Positions 11,287-21,760 of a DNA stretch of 36,042 bases are shown here, in pieces. The notes beneath the pieces are model-generated. The model saw only the letters and a program-made list of their open reading frames with translations. It made no database searches and was not told where the DNA came from. Source of the stretch: Choanephora cucurbitarum. Lineage: Eukaryota; Mucoromycota; Mucoromycetes; Mucorales; Choanephoraceae. Location: contig JAIWNI010000172.1 of NCBI GenBank assembly GCA_025331435.1, positions 1 to 36,042 of the forward strand, read 5' to 3'. Position 1 is the stretch's first letter, and every line of letters starts with the position of its first letter. A program made the position numbers and the translations under genes.

Positions 11287-11939
11287 ATGAGAAGATATCT
11301 TTAAAATAATTGGAAAGTTGCTTATGTAAATATAATCGTTATTCTGTTTAATAAAAAAAACATCTTGTTTTTCTTTTAATTTAATGTTATTCTTAATATC
11401 AATGAAAAACATACTTATGACATAGCAAATGGTTGTGGTGACTATATTTGAATCAGCATCATTAACAGAGAGAGAAAATACTGACCGAAACACACTTTAG
11501 CAGTTTGGGCATGAATACCTTTTTTTTTCAAATATAGTTGTATCCATAGTGCGAACATAAAGAGCAAGGTAACATGTGAGATACAACACCTAGGGTTATA
11601 CTTAAGACATTCATTTAAAGAGGAAAGTATGATGCAATAGGAACACATTGATGCTGTATATAGTTGAATCACTGATGAAAACTCAGGAACAGATAAGTTC
11701 GTTCTTTTGTCTTCTTTTTGAGGCTCATTTTCGATCAAAATAAATCTTTGGCTCATATACAACTGTGTTTCATAAAAAGTCTACAGTGTGAGGAAAAAAT
11801 CAACTTACAGCCTTATATGCTTTAATGGAACTTTAGTTGGCAGGCAGAAAATAAATGAACTCATAAAGATGCTTTTTGAAAAGAAAGTATCTGATTTGCA
11901 GCGTTTCCTTTTTCCCTTTGACCTTTGTTAGAAAACACA

Positions 11940-11979
11940 ATTGATTGTTTCTTGCCATATAAGTCTTGAAACAATCAAT
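11940..11979. repeat. 12-bp perfect inverted repeat, 16-nt loop
   Basis: ATTGATTGTTTC (11940-11951) and GAAACAATCAAT (11968-11979) are exact reverse complements around a 16-nt spacer. It lies between genes and is not next to a run of T. Role unknown. Confidence 0.8.
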
Positions 11980-12532
11980 CTTCCAAAACGAAAAGCTGCG
12001 TCGTTCAGATTGGCTACTGACTGCTTTAACGCTTTTTGCATTTGCAGCTGTAAAACGCCTTTTTTTAGGTGGACTTTGACCTCTTCAAGATATAAATACG
12101 GTATGTCTCGGTACATTTCATGGGGGTTATTTGACGTTTTCTTTCATCTCCTATATCGTCGCAACAGGCTTAATGATCTACAGGAGTAGCGTTTTCTTTT
12201 GTGTTGCTCATGAGTGTTTTTGTCCTTCTCAAATCAAAGAGCTTTCCTACTTCTTTTTAGAGCACTTCATTGTCATTTATTTATCTAATTGTTGATACAT
12301 TTAATCTTTTTCTTGAGATACAATGGTTTGTTTCTCTGTACAATGCCTCATAAATGCGATATCAAACAATGATCGGCTTGTATTAGTTCATCAGCTCTCC
12401 TTTAATGAACTATAAACAAAGGTAGTCTTCTGATCTGTTTCGTTCATACGTTGGACGCTTCATATGTAAATCATAACGATGACTTAACTTTACGGTTACA
12501 CGCATATAAAATAGGAGAGGGTTATCAAGATA

Positions 12533-12540
12533 TATATAAA
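12533..12540 (+). promoter_or_regulatory. TATA box of the 47-residue secreted peptide gene
   Basis: TATATAAA at the end of ATATATATAAA, 60 nt before the ATG at 12600. Confidence 0.6.
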
Positions 12541-12599
12541 GTGAAAGCAAAAACGAACATGACTGATTTTATATCCTTTGTCTTTCTCCACTATCTATA

Positions 12600-12743
12600 A
12601 TGCGTGCTGTTCTCTTTACTGTCTTGATCGCTTTCTTTGTTGCCTCTGTCTCAGCTGACAGACCAGTACCAGACGCACAGGGTAGTTGTCCTGAAGGATG
12701 GCAACCTAGAGGAGACCGTTGTATGTACACAGCTGATACCTAA
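12600..12743 (+). CDS. Small secreted peptide with two cysteines (47 aa)
   Basis: ATG 12600 to TAA 12741-12743. Residues 1-19 (MRAVLFTVLIAFFVASVSA) form a textbook signal peptide with an Ala-x-Ala-like cleavage site. The mature part is about 28 residues, starts DRPVPDAQGSCPEGW and contains two cysteines 11 residues apart (SC...RC), enough for one disulfide loop. A TATA box sits 60 nt upstream, and an AATAAA near 12832 may end the transcript. No family is recognised. It could also be the first exon of a longer gene, but no spliced extension was convincing. It is unlike the four-cysteine family at 16 and 17.5 kb. Confidence 0.6.
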   Translation: MRAVLFTVLIAFFVASVSADRPVPDAQGSCPEGWQPRGDRCMYTADT

Positions 12744-13989
12744 TGGCATTCAAGTCGCGATACATGAAAATATGGTGCTGGTCCTCTTGTTTAAAGCAAT
12801 AACAACTCCAAGTAGTAGAATGTCAAGTCTCAAATAAACAAAAAAAAATTCTCTTTATTCAAATCTATTTATTGTTTTGGATGAAACAAAAGTTCTGTTT
12901 TCTTTGATACATTGTCAAAAGAGCCCACTGTTCGCATCGTCTAAACTAGACCTAGTGACTATGTTTATTTATAATAGGAGCTCTTGACCTTCATCTTGGC
13001 CATACTAAAAGACTTAATTATTGCTTGATGAGTGCATTCTATAATCAATATTTAATAATTCTACTGAAGGACACTTGAGTAGAGAGATCAGATTTTGATT
13101 ACAAAGATGGAGTCATTGAGCTACAGCAACACACAGTCCTCCTCCTCCCTCACTCCTCATCTGACTATCCAATTGATTTGCTGTATATGATATAGATGAA
13201 TCACCATGTTGCTTCTATTTAAAAATAGGCTCCCTTACTCTCATATCATGTCACATAATACGATATGACATGACTAAGTTTTTGCGGACCAAGCAAAAGG
13301 CTTCTCCCATAAAGAAAATGACCTGAAAAAAAAAGTAAACTGAAAGCTAGGTCCAGGAAAAGGAAAAAAAAACATTGAACATCTTTGTGTAAACAATTCC
13401 TCAGATAAGTTTATGTTTCTAGTGTTTCTCAATGTTGTCAATTTTTTGTTCAAAATCATCTGTTTTATTTTCTATTGAAAACCATGGTTTATTGTGTTAC
13501 TGTTCCAGTGAATGAATTTAATTTTCGTTTTAGAAGCTCTGACTTGTCAGCATCTATGAATTCAAGAAGAAAAAAAAAAAAGAGACTTACGTATCTGGTA
13601 CTTTTGCATTGCTTGACAGTAGACTAATGAGGCTCTTGATTTGTTCTCATGACAGGCAATAACAATGAAAACAAGATATAAAGAGCGTTTTTTTTTTATT
13701 TTTTATTTTTGGCCAGCATAAAATAATAGACCAAAAACGCTGAGTTGTTTTGGCTTGTTTAAACAGGTAAATGCGGTTAAAATTTCATTGTCTTTTGTTA
13801 TGACTTTGGTGATTGTGGTTGATAGCTTTGCTTTTTACGGTAAAAGAAAAACGAAGGAGCGAGTATAGATAGTTAAAGAAGCCAAAGAAGGAAATAGCAA
13901 GTAAACAAAGTAGCTTGTTGCAACCCATTATAAAAGTGAATGTTATTTTCTCTTCTACTTTCTCTCTTTCATCAAAGCACACTACAGTC
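12744..13989. other. Intergenic, no gene seen
   Basis: AT-rich, with a TCCTCC pyrimidine run near 13140 and many A/T tracts. No coding frame with a plausible start or splice pattern was found. Confidence 0.45.
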
Positions 13990-14471
13990 ATGTCTATGAA
14001 AAACAGTACAGTCAAGAAAACCCCCGAGCCATCTGTCAAGCAAAACACTACCGTAACCGATTCCGTTCTAGACATTCTTGTCTCCAAACTTCAATCTCTT
14101 TTGACAGTCGGTGATGGGTAAGTAGTGATGTTGTTATGCTTTCTCTTCATCTTGCCAGCTCACACGGTCTTGTTTATAGCATCAAGACAACAAAAGAGCA
14201 AACTAATTCAAACAAATTACCAGCCAGTAGTGGTAATGGCAAGAAGGCTAGATCAAGCAGCCACCAAAAGAAACTCAAGCTATACAATAACAACAAGTAT
14301 ACTGAAGACACTGATGATGAATCATTTGTTATTGATGAAGAAGAAGACCCTTACAGCGAAGTATACGATGACATGAGTTACTGCCCAAGTGAAGCATCCG
14401 ATGAAGAAGATGAATGTGACAAAGAATATCAAAGACAAAAGGATAAAGATGACTACGATTTGAAGTACTAG
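13990..14471 (+). CDS. Acidic, Ser/Lys-rich protein of unknown function (146 aa)
   Basis: Exons 13990-14117 and 14159-14471, intron GTAAGT...TGCCAG (41 nt). The N-terminus (after MSMKNSTVKKTPEPSVKQ) carries a short helix DSVLDILVSKLQSLLTV. The middle is basic (GNGKKARSSSHQKKLKL, nuclear-localisation-like). The C-terminal third is strongly acidic (DTDDESFVIDEEEDPY, then EASDEEDECDKE). This charge layout is common in chromatin or nucleolar accessory proteins, but no named domain is visible. The start at 13990 was chosen over an in-frame ATG at 13915 because the upstream residues are hydrophobic and unlike the rest. The intron is needed to avoid a stop right after the first exon. Fairly sure it is a gene; function unknown. 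Confidence 0.6.
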
Positions 14472-16001
14472 ACAGGTCATACTCAGCTCGTACCACTGGC
14501 GATCAACCTTATTCTAACTATTTTCTTTAAATAAAATTTTGTTGAAAGATACGCATACTCAGACTACTAAAGCATAAGCAAAGGATTAATGTTGATCTTT
14601 TCAACTCATTGATAAACATAGTTTGCTCTTCGTGCGCAGAACTTACAAACAAGCTTCAAAGCTTTGGTAAGAAAGGACAGAGATGGCACCCAAAACGATT
14701 TGAATTCTCACTAGAATTATACACAGCAGTGGAATATCAACCTTAGCTAAGATATCTTCTTTGTTCAAAACCGTGAGTGCAGTCTGTCGCACATTGCATG
14801 AAATGAAGGGGCTATCGAAAGCGAATTGCTCATAACAAATTACTTTTAATAGTGGCCCATGAAAAGAAAAGACTTCAATAGGCCAAAAAGTAAAAGAGCT
14901 GGACGGTAGATGAGTGTAAGGAACAAATTTTGGTAGAAAAACACTTCTTTAAAGAAATAAAATGAATTCTTCCGTTATGAAGGTTAACAAGCAACATAAA
15001 TAGCAATTCGATGAGCTCCAAATCTGTTAACTATACTAATAACTTTAATTGGGGAGATCAGACAGAACTTGTTTGGTTTGCGCATTGTCAATAATCAACA
15101 ACACTCAGTCTTTAGTACCATCAAGTGGATATGTGTATCTTTAAAATCAAAATGTTGTCAAGGCACTCTTTATCTCACTCTACTTACGATGATATATGAG
15201 CAAATTGAGAAGAAGTGAAGGTACTGAGGCCAGATATAACCATGAACAGCTTTAGGTTGCTTTATTCTCTTTTTGGATATTGTTTTAAATGATTTACTTT
15301 ATGCCTAAATGGCTAGTAGAAAACTTGTATACTTAGGCTGCATTTCATAGACTCACATATTTTTTTTTTAAAATGTAAAGAACAAGTACTTCTAATCATC
15401 TTTTTTTCTCTGGCTTGACAATCCTAATTCAGTCGCGCTTGTAGAGCTATATCTGAAGACCTTCACTTCAACTACTCGACTGGTCTAAAAGGCAAGCAGT
15501 TGTATCCATGTACAGAGATATGCATTATGTTGTTTGATAGCTGCAGGTTGTAAATCCAAAAAAGTAAAACGCTTTTCCTGTTTTTTTGCAATCCATATCA
15601 GGACCGGAGGTGAAAAGCAGGCAGCTGCGTTTTGTTTATCATCTGCTGGCTTGAAGATCGCTTTCAAATATTAACTTAAGGCTCAAGTATGCTTTGGTAA
15701 TAGAGGCTGTATGCCAGAAACTCCAAGGGAGCAACTGCTTGCTAGAGCTAATGCTGCAAACACAGATAAGGGTTGATTGTTGGTGTTGTTGATCGCGCCA
15801 TCCTTTATGCTTACTGTTGATCAAGCACGCCTCCTACCTGCATTCGTATACATCATTCTTTCTTTCCTTTAGCTTTTAGCAGTCAAGAGACAGAAAGCAG
15901 AACATACATAAACACTAAGCCAGAAAAGAAACATATATAAGCAGGATTGTTTTATAGCCACTTTTTTTTTCTTTACTTTACTCGCTATATCCCAAGTCAA
16001 T
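14472..16001. other. Intergenic; right half is block 1 of a tandem duplication
   Basis: 14472-15290 has no recognisable feature. From about 15290 to the ATG at 16002 the DNA is a diverged copy of 16845-17550. The weak minus-strand open frame at 15485-15667 recurs in the second copy but reads poorly, so I treat it as non-coding. Confidence 0.5.
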
Positions 16002-16020
16002 ATGCTCAAGTCTATTCTTA
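15290..16020 (+). repeat. Tandem duplication, block 1
   Basis: Aligned by eye with 16845-17570. Shared stretches include TATGTTGTTTGATAGCTGCA (around 15530), AAATCCAAAAAAGTAAAACG, and a nearly identical final stretch of about 100 bp with the TATA box, a long T run and the signal-peptide codons. The offset at the start codons is 1549 bp. The distal part has diverged clearly while the promoter end has not. Confidence 0.75.
15934..15941 (+). promoter_or_regulatory. TATA box of secreted protein A
   Basis: TATATAAG 68 nt before the ATG at 16002. The same box at the same distance precedes paralogue B. Confidence 0.65.
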
Positions 16021-16310
16021 TCTCTGTTGCCCTCTCCATCCTTTGTGTGTCTGCAGCACCTGCTTCTGGTGCATCTTGTAGTCCAGAAGAAATAAAAGCA
16101 TCATGTAAAATTCTAAGTTTCTATAAAAATTTTAACATGCCCATCAAAATCCCAAATGTATGCACATCTCTTGACCCATTGGACAAAGACCAGCAATCCT
16201 CATTTACAAACCCAATTAGCCAGCAAACTAAAGTTTATAGTACAGTGTGCGAAGCAGCTGTTGAAGTACCAAAAGAGGTGAATGCTCTTAGAAGAGCTTT
16301 TGGTTTCTAA
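16002..16310 (+). CDS. Small secreted four-cysteine protein, paralogue A (102 aa)
   Basis: Single exon, ATG 16002 to TAA 16310. Residues 1-19 are a signal peptide (MLKSILISVALSILCVSAA). The mature part has Cys26, Cys35, Cys54 and Cys83, spaced x8, x18, x28, and a Cys-Glu-Ala-Ala motif at the last cysteine. Two disulfides are likely. It shares its first 21 codons with the gene at 17551 save for one silent base, but the mature parts agree mainly at the cysteines, a central Leu-Asp-x-Leu...Gln-Gln and the CEAA motif. A third relative is at 24849-24459. No named family is recognised; a secreted host- or microbe-interacting protein, signal or enzyme inhibitor are all possible. Confidence 0.72.
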   Translation: MLKSILISVALSILCVSAAPASGASCSPEEIKASCKILSFYKNFNMPIKIPNVCTSLDPLDKDQQSSFTNPISQQTKVYSTVCEAAVEVPKEVNALRRAFGF

Positions 16311-17550
16311 AATAACACTCAATAAATAATCATTGTTTTAATTGTTTCAACAAAAACGGATAGCGTATTCTTTTGAGATAAAATATCAGTTATGGAGAAA
16401 CTCTACTGAAGATATGCTTTCTCTTTAATGTCTTTCGAAAGAGAGGGCAAAATGAGTTTCCAGTGCATTCAACTATCTGGTCAAACGAGAAAGAAAGGAT
16501 AAAGAAGAGAATAATAACGCTTTCGGTGAATCTGCTAGTGTAGCAATGCCTATTTCTCTTTTAGTTTCTTTTCCTTTTTCTTTTAGCAATCCTATCTAAT
16601 GCACATCGGCTTTGGTGTCTTCTTTTTCGTTGCATAGACCCCTGAGTTAGCTTATTTCTTGTCATTGCACACATCTGTCTTTGTGTGCGAAGAAACAACG
16701 TACATTATGTCTTTGATCTGGCAATGAGCTTTGCCAACTAAAAAAGAAGATTACAACACTCAATCTCTTGTACAATCAGTTGGACAAGTTTGTGCATGAA
16801 GCTAAGATATAGTCAGGACAGCCTGTATCTCGTTTCTCTTCAAATGATCTACTCTATGCTTGCATGAATTGCAGAAGACCCAGTGCTCTTGCTGTATGTA
16901 CTAAATGGGCTAGTTTTTATCCTTTTTTTTTGCAGTGTCAAAGGTAAACAGCCATCATCATTATCTTTTCTGTCCGTTTGATTCATCAACCCTAATTCAT
17001 TCGTGGCTTTAGTGTGTGTTGATGGTGTTGAACGTATCTGAAGACCTTCATTTCTGACACTCAACTGGTCTAAAGACAAACAATTGTATCCGTTTATAGA
17101 GATGTACGTTATGTTGTTTGATAGCTGCAAGTTGCAAATCCAAAAAAAGTAAAACGTTGTTCCTGTTTGTTGCAATCCATATTAGTATCGAAATTGAGAA
17201 GCAGGCAGCTTCATTTTGTTTGTCCTCTGTTACATTAATGATGGTTTCTAAAATGGAACCTCTATCATCAAAGTACGCCTGATGAATGAACATGTCATAA
17301 ACTCCAAGAGGGCGCAACTGCCTGTTGTAAACATAAGTAGGTATTAGCCACTGCCGATCTCATCATTTTTTATGCTTACTGTTGATCAAGTACATCCTCA
17401 CATGCATCCGTATGCATTGTCCTCATCTTCGTTTACTTTTAGCAGTCAAGAGACAGAAAGCAGAACATACATAAACAAACATATATAAGCAGGATTGTTT
17501 TATAGCCACTTTTTTTTTTCTTTACTTTACTCGCTATATTTCAAGTCAAT
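16311..17550. other. Intergenic; right half is block 2 of the tandem duplication
   Basis: AATAAATAAT just after the stop (16320) is a likely polyadenylation signal. 16340-16840 shows nothing recognisable. 16845-17550 repeats the upstream region of paralogue A. Confidence 0.5.
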
Positions 17551-17570
17551 ATGCTCAAGTCTATTCTTAT
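16845..17570 (+). repeat. Tandem duplication, block 2
   Basis: Copy of 15290-16020. The last ~100 bp before the ATG (AGCAGTCAAGAGACAGAAAG onward) differ mainly by a small deletion between ACATAAAC and the TATA box. Confidence 0.75.
17482..17489 (+). promoter_or_regulatory. TATA box of secreted protein B
   Basis: TATATAAG 69 nt before the ATG at 17551, embedded in sequence shared with the paralogue A promoter. Confidence 0.65.
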
Positions 17571-17859
17571 CTCTGTTGCCCTCTCTATCCTTTGTGTGTC
17601 TGCAGCACCTGCTCCTAGTGTACCTTGCGACGAAGAGCATGCATATAAATCATGTCAATATCTGGATAAATTACAATCCGGCCACTATGTTGAACTGAAA
17701 TATTTATGCAATCTTGATGACTTGTTAAATCCAAACCAGCAAGTTACAAGTACATACGAATACAAAAACGAGGTTGTCGTCTATAATTCACTGTGTGAAG
17801 CAGCTATTGGAATACAAGATGTATTAGAAAAGGATTTACGTCCTTTGCCTCAAATGTGA
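17551..17859 (+). CDS. Small secreted four-cysteine protein, paralogue B (102 aa)
   Basis: Single exon, ATG 17551 to TGA 17859, the same length as paralogue A. The signal peptide is identical in residues 1-19. The mature part has Cys26, Cys35, Cys53 and Cys82 (spacing x8, x17, x28) and ends CEAAIGIQDVLEK. Outside the cysteines and a few leucines, aspartates and glutamines the mature sequence differs strongly from paralogue A. The duplicated promoter suggests the two are co-expressed. The pattern of a constant secretion signal with a variable mature part suggests diversifying selection; this is inference. Confidence 0.72.
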   Translation: MLKSILISVALSILCVSAAPAPSVPCDEEHAYKSCQYLDKLQSGHYVELKYLCNLDDLLNPNQQVTSTYEYKNEVVVYNSLCEAAIGIQDVLEKDLRPLPQM

Positions 17860-19018
17860 ATGCTATCCCAGTAGTTCATTTTACATGTCTTTTTTTCTAT
17901 GCATAAATAGCCATCAATAAATATTTTTTTCTTTTCTATAAGATCAATAGCTAAAGAATGAATTGATGTGATACTGACTGTTTCCCCCTTTCTTCAATTT
18001 AACTAAGAAAAGGAAGCCTCAAGACATCAGCTCTTATAATAACATATAAAAACCCATCATTTCTGCTACTTATACTCTCAACTTAACCGTGATATACAAA
18101 CATAGGATTTGTATACCAAAAATAAGGATTACTTAGTTTTGCGGTGTACGATTTTCAAACGACATATCATATCACAATGAGTCTCGATCAGTAAACAAGC
18201 GTTACACTGCATACGGGGCCCAAAGTAAAAAGAATCAAAAAAACTTTTTTCCATCATTTTTGAATAATCAACTTGTAATCCTTTTACTCACTAATGAATA
18301 ATGGATCAAATAAGCTACACATAGTTTTGCCCGCTGATTTCTTTCTCTTTGGAGCCAATAAAATGCAAGTTATGTTTCTCTCTCACCGAGTCGATACGCG
18401 AAACGAGGATGTTCATTGGTGAGCTAATAGTGTGGGTCAAAAAAAAATCATGTGAAATGAGAATACTCCACTGTATTACCTAAACTGTGTTATTCATTAT
18501 GGTAAAAAGATACAGTTTTTTACTACGATAGTATCCTTCAATTACGATATGTGTTTCACAACCAACGTGTATCAGCTGAATGGTAAGATCTGATACTCTT
18601 TGGCAATTTCATTATTGTTTTTCCGGAGTGTCCGAGGCAAGATATAAAGAAGGAGTGATCTTCGTTTTACCCTATGACGTTTCGTTTGGATGTACAGAAC
18701 AAGAGAAATGACAAATCAGAATTCACCAATCAATTCTATTGTTTGTTCTAGTAACAGAAAGTCCCTTTTTTTCTTTTCTTTTTAGTAGCGAGTAGATAGT
18801 TTAACAAATATCGTGTCATACTCTAAAGAGATTCTTTGTTCTTTTTACACAGAAAAAAAAACTAGACTCAGGCTACTTCACACATGTATCAAACAAATCC
18901 ATTTCTTAAAAAAGACAGGAGAAATCCGTTTCAAACAAAAACAAGGGCATAAGACAATCGCTAGTGATTTCTTTATGGAAAGAGAATATCTGACATTTCC
19001 AAATCTTTTCTTTTATTA
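17860..19018. other. Intergenic, no gene seen
   Basis: AATAAATATT near 17917 is the likely end of paralogue B. The rest is AT-rich. TATA-like boxes near 18045 and 18643 lead only to frames of a few codons. Confidence 0.45.
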
Positions 19019-19801
19019 CTAAGCGTTAAAGGCCAAGTCTTCATAAATACTAGTGGCTAATTCAAATGTACGGCCATACAGTTCACCTTGAAGGTCCAAT
19101 ACTAATTCAGATAGATATCTGTTTAACAATCCATGTCCAGAGGAAGCAATACGATCTTCACCCAATGGTTCATTGCGCAAGGAAACCAAGATAGCTGTCC
19201 AAATCTTTTCAGTCAAACTATTGGCAGGTTGACTAGGGGCATCAAACACGGCTTGACATTTTACTAGAGACCATTTGATCTTATCCAGAAAATCAAATTC
19301 ATGTACCACATTTAACAAACGATCCGCAATTTCCATGTTGACCATCTCCAAATGATCAGCTAATTCATCCAACACATCTTGTTCCCAAGAACCTTGGTTG
19401 ATGGCATTCAAGATCAATTGTCTTATTTCAGTGTCGCTTGCTCTCCAACTGTTTGAGACAATTGTGTCTACTTGAGCATACAGTGTATTGCTGAGTTCAT
19501 GGATTTGAGTGGCAATCATGCCTGGCATCTGTGCTACACATACATCCTGTGGGTCTTCTAACAAATAGCTAGCTTGAGGTCGTAAAACGGCATACATGGT
19601 ATCTGTGTCTTTGATGATCATAGAGAGATCTGTTAAGAGTCCCTCATTGTGTTGACTGAGGATATCGTCCAGGACAGATTGGTAATGAGACAAGGCAGAG
19701 TCACGGTTTGATAGGTCTTTTGATGACGATGAAGCAAAATTCACCTGAAGTGCTTGCAATGCGGTTATAAAGAATAGACAAATGAAGACAAAAGAAATCA
19801 T
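19019..19801 (-). CDS. Secreted protein of unknown family (260 aa)
   Basis: Uninterrupted minus-strand frame from ATG 19801 to TAG 19019. Residues 1-17 (MISFVFICLFFITALQA) are a signal peptide. The remainder is mostly helical and acidic, with two cysteines (in PQDVCVAQM and LVKCQAVFD) that could form one disulfide. There is no transmembrane segment after the signal and no lysine/arginine-rich region. Segments such as EIRQLILNAINQGSWEQDVL and the ending GRTFELATSIYEDLAF look like conserved helices. I do not recognise the family. A TATATAAGG box lies about 135 nt upstream on the same strand. Length, composition and lack of frame breaks make it a confident gene of unknown role. Confidence 0.68.
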   Translation of the reverse strand: MISFVFICLFFITALQALQVNFASSSSKDLSNRDSALSHYQSVLDDILSQHNEGLLTDLSMIIKDTDTMYAVLRPQASYLLEDPQDVCVAQMPGMIATQIHELSNTLYAQVDTIVSNSWRASDTEIRQLILNAINQGSWEQDVLDELADHLEMVNMEIADRLLNVVHEFDFLDKIKWSLVKCQAVFDAPSQPANSLTEKIWTAILVSLRNEPLGEDRIASSGHGLLNRYLSELVLDLQGELYGRTFELATSIYEDLAFNA

Positions 19802-19932
19802 ATTTTATACACAAAAAAAAGAGAGATATAGATACAAACAAGAGAAAACAAATTGACCAGCAATTGTTGTTATAGAGAGAGAAGGGGAATAAAGTGAAAT
19901 AAAGGTGAAAGAAAAGTGAAAGAAATGAATTG

Positions 19933-19941
19933 CCTTATATA
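19933..19941 (-). promoter_or_regulatory. TATA box of the 260-aa secreted protein
   Basis: Minus-strand TATATAAGG about 132 nt upstream of the ATG at 19801; purine-rich (GA) leader between. Confidence 0.45.
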
Positions 19942-20929
19942 TTACTCTTTCCTTTCATCTAGACTCCCTCACATACTCTTACATAGGGGGGAGGGGAGTA
20001 GATACGCATTGATCTCGTGACAACCGGAACGATAGGTTACACCTTAATGAATTTTATACGTTTCTGTAAGAAAGAAAATTGACTGGTTCACTCAAAACCT
20101 TATGCATTAAAGTTTAGCGCATGGTGTTGATTATATGCAAACAAACAAGATCTCTCTTGTTCATATTCGATTTCACCTATTCCTCACTCTTCACTCTTTT
20201 ATGTTGTCAAATATACCAGTAAGTGAGAAGCGATTGTTATGTAGAGAGAGAAAGAAACCGAGGTCCATGGAAAAAAAATTTTCATAAAAAAAAAGTCAAA
20301 GTAGTACAAGCAAATGATATGGTTCAAATATGGTATATACGACAATTATTATTCAGGGTCATCTTTCTTTTGTATACAGTCGAACTCATCTCAAGAAAAA
20401 AAGTTTACGCAGAAGACAATAGAAAACTGATGTCATTCTTTTCTAGAGAGAGTGGGATTGTCTCGTTTCCCGAGGTTCAAGCAATGAAAATCCTATTGTG
20501 TTGAGAGAATCGGAGTCACTTGAATACAGTCAGTGAACAGTTAGCTGTTCACTTGTGTAACCAATCAAATGTTAGTTTTTCATGAATGAGCAAGTGATAT
20601 GCGCATTAGTTTAGATCTATTTGTTAAGCTTCTTGCAAATCCAAAAGTGAATAAAGTAAACTATATTAAGATTAGAGCCCTCAAAAGGACGAGTAGTGTT
20701 TTGATCTTTTAAGCGTGAGTGTAACACGAAACCAACTAAACCAAAAATGTCTATTTAATTTCACACATAATGCAGCTTCTTAACCAAAAAAATAGACTTG
20801 CAGTCCTTCCAATACAATTTGTCGCATTTTGAGAAATAGACTCATTTACGGAAACCTGAAAATTGTATCTATTGACAATAGTAGCAAAAAAAGTGCAAGA
20901 AGTATACATCCGAGCAAGTACGCATGTTT
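19942..20929. other. Intergenic with a short hairpin
   Basis: No convincing coding frame. Contains the 9-bp hairpin at 20532-20553. The right border of this gap is where transposase-like coding begins. Confidence 0.45.
20532..20553. repeat. 9-bp hairpin with 4-nt loop
   Basis: AGTGAACAG, loop TTAG, CTGTTCACT: perfect pairing over 9 bp. Intergenic; function unknown. Confidence 0.75.
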
Positions 20930-21760
20930 GTAAAAAGTAAAGAATGCAAGACGAAGGTACTATTGTATCTGGAGTGAAAGCATGTTGTGGTATTCCACAA
21001 CACATCGATTACAGGCTGCTCAAGGAATTCAACGATAGCAACAGTAGCGTATTGCCTGGTTTTACTCTAAAAGTCAAAAACAGAGGCACGAAACAAAAGC
21101 ATACCCATTTTTTTTTTGATTCGGTACCTTGACAACCACCGATCCTCCACAACGGAACTAACCAAAGACGCCATTCTTAAGCAGTTTCCTGATATAGAAA
21201 ATATCTCAATCCTTTCTCTGTAGAAACATGTAACAATAGAGTGTACTTTTTTCCTTGAAAATGGCATCTTTATACAATGAAGAAAGGGATGTTGAAAGGA
21301 CACTTTGCCTTCGTTATGAGGTGGTAAGTAAATGGAAGGAAGTAGGCGTCGACTTTTAGAAGAATTGCGTATTCGTAGATGAAGCTGGGTTTAATACTCA
21401 CATGATAAGAGGTCGCGTCTGGTCTAAAGTAGGAGAACCAGCGAATGTCACTGTTCACAAACAAAGAGGTGCTAGCATCAGTATTGTTGGATGCATCGCA
21501 TATTTTGCAACAGTTAATTTTTCCAAAGTTGAGCTTTTAACAAAGGTTGACGCAGAAAAGCTAGAACAAGAGTATGCGAACCCTGCAAGTAAAAAAAAAA
21601 AGAAAAGAAAGGTAAAAGATCCTGAAAAGAAAAAGTCTTTCAAAAAAGGGAGCCATGGCTTACCGTACTGTCAAATTTATGGAAACAGCGATGGATACAC
21701 TTGATGAGCACGACAAGAAAGGATTGTTCATAGTAATGGATTACAAAGGCTGATCCATTG
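20930..21760 (+). pseudogene. Dead Tc1/mariner-superfamily (IS630-type) transposase
   Basis: Reading across frames gives an N-terminal helix-turn-helix-like part (VKACCGIPQHIDYRLLKEFN at about 20974). Next comes a middle part with stops (DNHRSSTTELTKDAILKQFP), then ERDVERTLCLRYEVVSKWKE and an in-frame TAG at 21357-21359. The catalytic-core start is VFVDEAGFNTHMIRGRVW, the first Asp of the DDE triad. A Lys-rich insert (SKKKKKRKVKDPEKKK) resembles a nuclear localisation signal. The second catalytic region (KKGLFIVMDYKG) is followed by a stop. Multiple stops and shifts make it inactive. Later parts of the catalytic domain are not recognisable, and terminal inverted repeats were not found by eye. 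Confidence 0.7.

Larger units (their letters stand above)
11287..12599. other. Intergenic region with a perfect inverted repeat
   Basis: 3' flank of the LEA-like gene (AATAAAAA near 11350), then AT-rich DNA with no convincing gene. Contains the stem-loop at 11940-11979 and, at its right end, the promoter of the small secreted peptide. Confidence 0.5.

Noticed and set aside
15485..15667. Minus-strand frame whose homologue recurs at 17048-17317
   Set aside because: Conservation is explained by the tandem duplication; both frames lack signals and differ by indels, so it looks like non-coding promoter DNA.
18030..18260. TATA box and short ATG exon with GTAAAC donor at 18178-18192
   Set aside because: No downstream exon with an open frame and acceptor was convincing.
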